Origin: Desulfuromonadaceae bacterium GWC2_58_13
Lineage (GTDB): Bacteria; Desulfobacterota; Desulfuromonadia; Desulfuromonadales; Trichloromonadaceae
DNA length: 6,962 nt
Reading direction: 5' to 3'
Assembly: GCA_001825565.1 (NCBI GenBank)
Contig: MHXM01000116.1
Location: forward strand, 388-7,349
The notes beneath the pieces were generated by a model. The model did not search any database and was not told where the DNA came from. It was given only the letters and a program-made list of their open reading frames with translations. A program made the translations under genes and the position numbers. Every line of letters starts with the position of its first letter. The first letter of the stretch is position 1. Shown here piece after piece: positions 1 through 4,933 of this stretch.

Positions 1-829
1 TCCCGTCGAGGGAGAGCCCAAGGGCTAAATTGAAGTCGCAGTCGGCCAGGGCGCCGTCCCAGGCAATGCAGATCTGGTGGCGGCACATCAGCCCGTCAAT
101 GGTGCCTGAATTGAAGGAATCGGCCAGCAGGTTGCGGTATTCGGTGACTTTTTTCTGTCGCTTGAGATCGTCGAGAAACCGTCCCAGCGGCATGTTGGCG
201 ATGGTCAGCAGCCGGGTGAACTCGATCCCGTGACGCTCCCGCAACTCCCGTCGGTAGGCCTCTTCGAGGGCGGTCTGGTCGGGGGGCAGAAAGGGTCCGC
301 CGGGGTTGTAGACCAGGTTGAGCGCGCGTTCCGCGTCGATGCCGTAGCCGAGCCGGTTGAGCCGGCGGATGGCGGCGATGCTCTTTTCGTACACCCCTTC
401 GCCCCGTTGGGCCCGCACGTTGCCGTCCAGATAGCAGGGGAGCGAGGCGACCAGCTGAACATCCTGTTCGTGAAAAAATTCAGGCAGTCCCTCCATGCCC
501 GGTTCGAAGAAAACCGACAGGTTGGTGCGCACCTGCGCCGGGTGCCCGGCTGCCCGGAGCCCGGCCACGAATCGGATGAAGTGGGGATTCAGTTCGGGGG
601 CGCCGCCGGTGATGTCGACCCGGCAGCCGGGGAGGGCGGCCAGTAAGCGGAAAATCGACTCCATGGTCGACCAGGCCATCACCTCGCGGCGGTCCGGGCC
701 GGCACTGAGGTGGCAGTGCCGGCACTGCAGGTTGCAACGCAGGCCGACGTTGACCTGCACCGTCTGGACCGCGGCGCTGTAGAGATCCCGGCCGGTGGTT
801 TCCCGGACTTTTCTGTCAAACTCGTTCAT
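1..829 (-). CDS. arsS: ArsS-like radical SAM protein, C-terminus cut by window edge
   Basis: Seen: 276 codons run from ATG at 829 off the left edge with no stop. The radical SAM cluster motif CxxxCxxC is at residues 32-39 (CNLQCRHC). It is followed by a DITGGAPEL motif (72-80), an RTNL/EPG stretch and a VASLPCY segment. Near the edge, a C-x4-C pair is followed by an AWDGALADCDFN stretch. Known: this order is typical of the ArsS/rSAM_SeCys family (radical SAM plus a DUF3641-type Cys-rich C-terminal domain), linked to arsenosugar synthesis, where it acts on an arsenic-bearing SAM-derived intermediate in the cytoplasm. Some members carry selenocysteine near the C-terminus, which is not visible here. 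The start is supported by AAAAGGA at 841-847, 11 bases upstream, and by the start of homology near residue 20. It lies 38 bases after the DUF4139 stop, so the two are probably cotranscribed. The family call is from motif recognition; no arsM-type partner is in view. Confidence 0.85.
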   Translation of the reverse strand, partial: MNEFDRKVRETTGRDLYSAAVQTVQVNVGLRCNLQCRHCHLSAGPDRREVMAWSTMESIFRLLAALPGCRVDITGGAPELNPHFIRFVAGLRAAGHPAQVRTNLSVFFEPGMEGLPEFFHEQDVQLVASLPCYLDGNVRAQRGEGVYEKSIAAIRRLNRLGYGIDAERALNLVYNPGGPFLPPDQTALEEAYRRELRERHGIEFTRLLTIANMPLGRFLDDLKRQKKVTEYRNLLADSFNSGTIDGLMCRHQICIAWDGALADCDFNLALGLSLDG

Positions 830-867
830 GTAATGAGATATCCTTTTGAACTGTTCGGGTTGAGAGG

Positions 868-2313
868 TCAGTAGCGCACCCGCACCCGGTAGGTGAGGGT
901 GGCGCTCCCTTCAGCCGGCACCTTGATCCGCCAGCTGGCGGTGCCGGCGGTTTCTTTCTGGTGGGGATGGCTTTCGCTGAGGATTTCCCAGTCCCCCGGC
1001 ATCGGTTCGACGACCTTGACCGTGACCGCCTCGGTCTTGGCATTCTTCAGCTCGATGCCGTAAGCACTTTCGAACACGTAATCATAGCGGCCGGAACCGC
1101 CCAGTTTCTGAAAATCGGTCTGTTTCCTGTTGGCGGTAACATCGAAGGCATCGCCGAGTTTGAGGCGAACCGTTTCGTTTTTCGGCGTGTGGTCGATGCT
1201 GTCCTCGCCGATAAACTGGGCGTTGCCCTGGCGGTCCTTTTTGTAGACCCGGACAATTCCCTTCGGCAGCGGCATTCCCAGCCCCATGTCCTCGCGGTTG
1301 GCCAGTTCGAGAAAAACGCCGATCTTGAGCTTTTCGCCGAGATTGTCGTATTGACCCCGGTAGTAGTAATCCCCCCCTTGCAGCAGGTATTCGCGTTCCA
1401 CCGGGACCCCGGCGGCGCTCAGCAGGCTGACCTGCTTGGTCTGGTTCTCGCGGAGGGTGGTCGGTCGGCCGAGGGTGTAGAGGTGGTATTCGAACAGGCT
1501 TTCTTCCTGCATCGGCGCCGAGGCGGCGACCATCCCCTTTTCCATCATGAAATCGCGGGCCATCGGTATCGCCTGGCGCACCTGGTTGACGTCCCCCGCC
1601 ACCAGCTGCAACCGGGCCGAGCGGTAGCTGGTGCCGCTGAGGTTGGTCAGGGTCACCCAGCCGGAAAGGTCGAGCTTGCGGTCGTCCTCGCTCAACTGGG
1701 CCACATAGTCGGCGCGCCAGGAGAGTCCCGAGGTCAGGTAGGCCAGTTCGAGCTGCTGTTCGCCGGATTTGTCGCTGTGCAGTTGCAGAACCAGGGTCGG
1801 CCGGTCACGCAGATCGGCGGGGACGTCGGGATAGACCAGCCGGCCCGGCACCCCGGTTTCGATGCGGTCGCCGATCTTCAATACCACGCCGTCGCTGGCG
1901 GCCAGAACTTCGGCGGTTTCAAAGCTGTCCTCGCCGGTCTGTGGATGGACGCGGACCACCTGCACCGTCCTCCCGATGTATTTTTCCAGCAGCTTCTGCG
2001 GGGTCAGCAGATCGAAGTCGAAATTCTGCTCGATCACCCGGACCCCGCCGGCATCGCCGAGGCTGCGCAGCAGGGCGGTTTCCGGGCGGATGCCGGCACT
2101 CACTTCGCGCAGGGCCAGTTGATTTTCCCCTTGCTGCAAAGTCACCTTCCGTTGGTCGCGAACCAGGGCCAGATCTTCGTTGTAGATGGTGACGGCCACT
2201 TCCTGCTGGTCGGCCAGGGTGCTGCGCAGCTCCAGCGGCGGTCCGGCCAGGGCCGGAAAGGCAATGAAGGTGGCCAAGGCCAGCGGAATAATCAGGAATG
2301 GGTAGGGCTGCAT
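868..2313 (-). CDS. Secreted DUF4139 domain protein
   Basis: Seen: 481 residues from ATG at 2313. Residues 1-23 form a hydrophobic signal peptide ending in Ala-Leu-Ala before Gly24, so export to the periplasm or envelope is likely. The body opens with a VTIYNEDLALV segment (41-51), contains TSGLSWRADY (194-203), and later a G-x-PLPKG-x-VRVY segment followed by FIGED, DHTP and DAFDV motifs. It ends in a beta-strand-like tail with alternating Arg and Val. Known: this pattern is characteristic of DUF4139 proteins (related to MuiA and eukaryotic F37C4.5), a widespread family without an assigned reaction. The frame could open at TTG 2397, but that codon lies in the -10 box of the predicted promoter. 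ATG 2313 has an AAAGGA ribosome site 6 bases upstream and starts directly at the signal peptide. An oddity is that the signal peptide n-region (MQPYP) has no Lys or Arg. It is the first gene of the probable operon with the radical SAM gene. Confidence 0.88.
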   Translation of the reverse strand: MQPYPFLIIPLALATFIAFPALAGPPLELRSTLADQQEVAVTIYNEDLALVRDQRKVTLQQGENQLALREVSAGIRPETALLRSLGDAGGVRVIEQNFDFDLLTPQKLLEKYIGRTVQVVRVHPQTGEDSFETAEVLAASDGVVLKIGDRIETGVPGRLVYPDVPADLRDRPTLVLQLHSDKSGEQQLELAYLTSGLSWRADYVAQLSEDDRKLDLSGWVTLTNLSGTSYRSARLQLVAGDVNQVRQAIPMARDFMMEKGMVAASAPMQEESLFEYHLYTLGRPTTLRENQTKQVSLLSAAGVPVEREYLLQGGDYYYRGQYDNLGEKLKIGVFLELANREDMGLGMPLPKGIVRVYKKDRQGNAQFIGEDSIDHTPKNETVRLKLGDAFDVTANRKQTDFQKLGGSGRYDYVFESAYGIELKNAKTEAVTVKVVEPMPGDWEILSESHPHQKETAGTASWRIKVPAEGSATLTYRVRVRY

Positions 2314-2319
2314 GGCAAT

Positions 2320-2325
2320 TCCTTT
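2320..2325 (-). promoter_or_regulatory. Ribosome binding site that fixes the DUF4139 start
   Basis: Reading leftward, AAAGGA ends 6 bases before ATG 2313. It supports this start over the TTG at 2397, which has no comparable site and falls within the predicted promoter. Confidence 0.65.
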
Positions 2326-2396
2326 CGAGGCGCGGCAGGGTTGATCCTCTTGCCGCCATGCCTGGCAGGGCAGGTGAGCTTTAGCGACAGGAGTCA

Positions 2397-2425
2397 ATTA
2401 TATACAGCGATAGCCAAGGAGCCAA
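2397..2425 (-). promoter_or_regulatory. Sigma-70 type promoter for the DUF4139-arsS operon
   Basis: On the minus strand TTGGCT (2420-2425) and a perfect TATAAT (2397-2402) are separated by exactly 17 bases. The expected transcription start is near 2390, giving a leader of about 77 bases before ATG 2313. The -35 box matches consensus at 4 of 6 positions. An exact tandem 8-base repeat (AGCCAAGG twice on the plus strand, 2412-2427) covers the -35 box and much of the spacer. This is a prediction from sequence only. Confidence 0.6.
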
Positions 2426-2586
2426 GGACGATGACTAAACTTTCGCGGGACAACGGCAAGATCGATTCATACATGAGGATTTTTTCACGCCACTCGGCTT
2501 TTTCTGGAAATGCTGGTAAATTTATCGGTAAGCCCTGCCTTGGATCATCGGAAATCAGGTGGTCGAGGCCTCGGCTGGAAAAATCG

Positions 2587-2592
2587 AAGGAG
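2587..2592 (+). promoter_or_regulatory. Ribosome binding site that fixes the TIR gene start
   Basis: AAGGAG, a strong Shine-Dalgarno sequence, lies 6 bases before ATG 2599. It favours 2599 over the in-frame upstream ATG codons at 2431 and 2473, and over the long open frame continuing back to 961 antisense to the DUF4139 gene. Confidence 0.75.
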
Positions 2593-2598
2593 CCCGCC

Positions 2599-3840
2599 AT
2601 GAAAAAAAAGACATCGGACGAAGGTCGTATTTTCCTCAGTTATCGGCGCGAAGACAGCTCCGGATATGCGGGTCGCCTGTTTGACCGCATCACCCAGCAT
2701 TTCGGAAAAGATCGGGTGTTCATGGATATCTCCGACATCGAGCCGGGGGTGGATTTCGTCGATACCATCGAAAAGGCTCTCAGTTCCTGCGATGCCTTTC
2801 TGGTGCTGATCGGCAAGGAATGGCTCAGCTGCCGGGACGAGCAGGGCCACCGGCGGCTGGACAATCCCGACGATTTCATCCGCCTCGAAACCTCGACCGC
2901 GCTGAAGCGGGATGTCCGGGTCATCCCGGTTCTGGTCGAAGGGGCAACCATGCCGACCGCAGCGGAACTGCCCGACGACATGGCGACCCTGGCCAGGCGC
3001 AACGCCCAGGAACTGAGCGATCTGCGCTGGGGGTTCGACTGCGAACAACTGCTCAAGGTGCTGGAAAAAGTGGTCGGCGAGCCGGAATTCCCCCAGGCCG
3101 GAGCGGTTCCAGCACAGAATGGGGGCGGGCGGCCGAAGCTCAGCGGCAAGGCGATCGCCGCCCTGGTGATTTCCGTGCTGGTGATTCTGGGCTACGGCGC
3201 CGAGGAGGTCGTCGATTCCGAAACCGCGGTCGGCGCGATTTTCCTCTCCGTTATCGCCCTGGTGCTGGCCATCGTCGCATTTTTCGATATTCGGCTCAAA
3301 AAAAACCGGGGCAAGAGCCTGGCCATTACCGGGATCGTCCTGTCGCTGTTCGTTTGCCTGGGGGTGTTGGGTAATCTGACCAACACCCCGGCGGACCTTC
3401 CGGCGCCGGTCCAGGATTCTCCCGTCGTTGCTCCGGCCTCGAGTGCGGGCCAATCGGTTAACGTTCCGCAGCTGCCGTTGACCAGATCCACCGGCAACCG
3501 TCTGTCCCAGGAGCCGGTAACCCGGTCGAGCGGGAGAACGGTGCAGCCATCGGCGCCGAAAACCATTGACGGCAACTGGCGCGGCAACGACGGCCTGCGG
3601 TACGCCTTTCAGCAGCAGGGGGAATACGTTCAGGTCGTCGCGATGAACAACTTCCAGGTTCAGATGATGTCGGGGGAAGGCTCGTTCGTTTCCGAGGGCC
3701 AGCTGGAACTGCAATATATCCTGGCGGATTACACCACCGGACGGGCATCGTTGTCGCTTTCCGCCGATGGTCGCCAGTTGATGGGAACCTACCATAACCT
3801 GTCCACCGGATATTCCGGGGCTTTGATGCTGTCCCGCTGA
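2599..3840 (+). CDS. Membrane-anchored TIR domain protein with C-terminal beta-rich domain
   Basis: Seen: 413 residues. Residues 9-158 form a TIR domain: RIFLSYRRED at 10-19, VFMDISDIEPG at 40-50, then a CDAFLVLIG strand. DDFIRLE at 91-97 has Glu97 at the position of the catalytic glutamate of NAD-cleaving TIR domains, followed by VRVIPVLV. Three hydrophobic helices follow, at about 185-199, 210-229 and 241-258, resembling DUF4190. The loop RLKKNRGK (232-239) is strongly basic, so by the positive-inside rule the TIR domain is cytoplasmic and the C-terminus periplasmic. A Pro/Ser/Thr-rich linker (261-321) leads to a compact domain (322-413) starting DGNWRG, probably beta-rich, which I do not recognise. 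Known: bacterial TIR domains often hydrolyse NAD or make cyclic ADP-ribose signals in phage defence. Inference: an envelope-linked sensor coupled to a TIR enzyme or scaffold. Base composition resembles the neighbours, and activity is unproven. Confidence 0.88.
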   Translation: MKKKTSDEGRIFLSYRREDSSGYAGRLFDRITQHFGKDRVFMDISDIEPGVDFVDTIEKALSSCDAFLVLIGKEWLSCRDEQGHRRLDNPDDFIRLETSTALKRDVRVIPVLVEGATMPTAAELPDDMATLARRNAQELSDLRWGFDCEQLLKVLEKVVGEPEFPQAGAVPAQNGGGRPKLSGKAIAALVISVLVILGYGAEEVVDSETAVGAIFLSVIALVLAIVAFFDIRLKKNRGKSLAITGIVLSLFVCLGVLGNLTNTPADLPAPVQDSPVVAPASSAGQSVNVPQLPLTRSTGNRLSQEPVTRSSGRTVQPSAPKTIDGNWRGNDGLRYAFQQQGEYVQVVAMNNFQVQMMSGEGSFVSEGQLELQYILADYTTGRASLSLSADGRQLMGTYHNLSTGYSGALMLSR

Positions 3841-3884
3841 AGGCTGAAGGCAATTCAAGGGTTCCAGGCGGGTTCGATTCACTT

Positions 3885-3906
3885 CGGGCTACATGCCATC
3901 AGCCCG
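3885..3906 (+). other. Inverted repeat between the TIR and cell-wall genes
   Basis: CGGGCT (3885-3890) and AGCCCG (3901-3906) can form a perfect 6-pair stem with a 10-base loop. No run of T follows directly, only GTTTAAAATG a few bases later, so it is a poor intrinsic terminator. It may partly end TIR transcription or simply be fortuitous. Nothing else convincing is seen in the 103-base gap (3841-3943) apart from the downstream ribosome site. Confidence 0.3.
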
Positions 3907-3943
3907 GCAACCGGTTTAAAATGACTAAAAGAAAGGATCGATC

Positions 3944-4912
3944 ATGAGCATATTTCAGCGCGGCAGCAAGGGGCCGGAAGTTCGGCGGATCCAGGAAAAA
4001 CTCAAGGCGCGGGAACTCTATCTCGGGGATATCGACGGTATTTTCGGCGGCGGCTGCGAAGGAGCGGTCAAGCGTTTCCAACGGAGTCGCGACCTTACGC
4101 CCGATGGCGTCGTCGGCGCCCAGACCTGGCAGGCTTTGTTTGACGGCGCCCCGCTGCCCGAACCGGCGATTCTGCGGGAAGAGCTGGCCTATCGCTGCCT
4201 GGCTCTGACCGGTTCTATCGAGACCGGGATGCCGGTGCCGGACTGTTTCGCCGGCATCAGCGGCGATTTCGACGGCCAGGGCCTGAGTTTCGGCGCCCTG
4301 CAATGGAACCTCGGGCAGGAATCCCTGCAACCGCTGTTCCGGGAAATAGCCCAGGAGCACCCGGCCTTACTTGAGGATCTGTGTCAGGATTACTACCCCG
4401 AATTGAAGGCGGTTTTCACCTCAAGCAAGGAAGAGCAGCTGGCCTGGGTCCGTTCGATCCAGGACCAGCGCCGCTTCACCCTGGCCGAACCCTGGCAGGG
4501 GTTGCTCAAGAGCCTCGGCCGGCTCAAGGAGTTTCAGGCCATCGAGGTCCGCCATGCCGGCCGCCTGTTCGCCAAAGCCAGCGAGCTCTGCCGCGAATAC
4601 GGCCTCTGGTCGCAGCGGGCCCAGGCGCTGATGTTCGACATCAAGGTGCAGAACGGCAGTATCTCGGCGCTGGTCAAGTCGCAGATCCTCAGTGACTTCG
4701 ACCGTCTCGGCGCGGCTCTGGGGCGCGAACAACTGGAGGAGGAGCGGCTGACGATCATCGCCAACCGCCGGGCCGAGGCCAGCAATCCCCGCTGGATCGA
4801 GGACGTGCGCAAGCGCAAGCTGGCCATCGCCCGAGGCGAGGGAATGGTGCACGGCCAGTATCTCCACCTGGCCGACCAGTTCGGCATTTGCCTCGAATCG
4901 TTCCAGGGGTGA
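3944..4912 (+). CDS. Peptidoglycan-binding protein with probable GH46-like lysozyme-superfamily domain
   Basis: Seen: 322 residues from ATG 3944, with AAAGGA ending 6 bases upstream. Residues 6-67 are a PG_binding_1 repeat (GSKGPEVRRIQ, DIDGIFG, A-V-x-x-FQ, PDGVVGAQTW), which binds cell-wall peptidoglycan. The second domain (about 75-322) has SIET at 91-94 and GDFDGQGLSFGALQW at 107-121, with a later FDIKVQNG and an Arg/Glu-rich segment. Comparison from memory with Streptomyces GH46 chitosanase (catalytic Glu22 and Asp40, the latter in a GDGRG motif) suggests Glu93 and Asp110 as catalytic residues at nearly the same spacing. A muramidase- or chitosanase-like glycan hydrolase is therefore inferred, not shown. 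There is no signal peptide or membrane segment, so wall access would need lysis, a holin or a secretion system. It follows the TIR gene on the same strand by 103 bases and converges on the GGDEF/EAL gene. No phage genes are visible nearby. Confidence 0.82.
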   Translation: MSIFQRGSKGPEVRRIQEKLKARELYLGDIDGIFGGGCEGAVKRFQRSRDLTPDGVVGAQTWQALFDGAPLPEPAILREELAYRCLALTGSIETGMPVPDCFAGISGDFDGQGLSFGALQWNLGQESLQPLFREIAQEHPALLEDLCQDYYPELKAVFTSSKEEQLAWVRSIQDQRRFTLAEPWQGLLKSLGRLKEFQAIEVRHAGRLFAKASELCREYGLWSQRAQALMFDIKVQNGSISALVKSQILSDFDRLGAALGREQLEEERLTIIANRRAEASNPRWIEDVRKRKLAIARGEGMVHGQYLHLADQFGICLESFQG

Positions 4913-4933
4913 ACCGGCGAAAGGGAATGATGG

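Larger units (their letters stand above)
2314..2598. other. Divergent intergenic region between the DUF4139 and TIR genes
   Basis: This 285-base stretch holds the leftward promoter and leader, a tandem 8-base repeat (2412-2427), a 10-base perfect palindrome CGAGGCCTCG (2564-2573) and the TIR ribosome site (2587-2592). The part from about 2391 to 2530 is visibly AT-richer than the flanking genes. I found no convincing -35/-10 pair for the rightward TIR gene; weak TTTTTC and TAAATT boxes near 2500-2520 are not persuasive. A reading frame from ATG 2431 is open and in phase with the TIR gene. Confidence 0.6.

Noticed and set aside
961..2598. Very long open frame on the plus strand opposite the DUF4139 gene, running in phase into the TIR gene
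   Set aside because: The translated segment shows no family motifs and is the antisense shadow of a well-supported secreted protein. The TIR domain and a strong ribosome site mark the true start at 2599.
3806..3818. CCGGA-TAT-TCCGG inverted repeat near the TIR stop codon
   Set aside because: It lies inside the coding region with a 3-base loop and no T-run after it, so it is not a credible terminator.
3837..3850. CTGAAGG repeated twice across the TIR stop codon
   Set aside because: Two 7-base copies are too little to imply a repeat element or attachment site.
2545..3882. 445-residue open frame on the minus strand opposite the TIR gene
   Set aside because: His/Gln/Arg-rich shadow translation without recognisable domains. 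The plus strand carries clear TIR motifs and membrane helices.
3868..3882. GCGGGTTCGATTC, resembling a tRNA T-arm or an integration-site remnant
   Set aside because: The bases after TTCGATT do not pair with GCGGG, and there is no acceptor stem, anticodon arm or CCA end in position. It is probably chance.
4913..4933. Bidirectional terminator between the two convergent genes
   Set aside because: The gap is only 21 bases, and no hairpin with flanking T-runs is visible within it.
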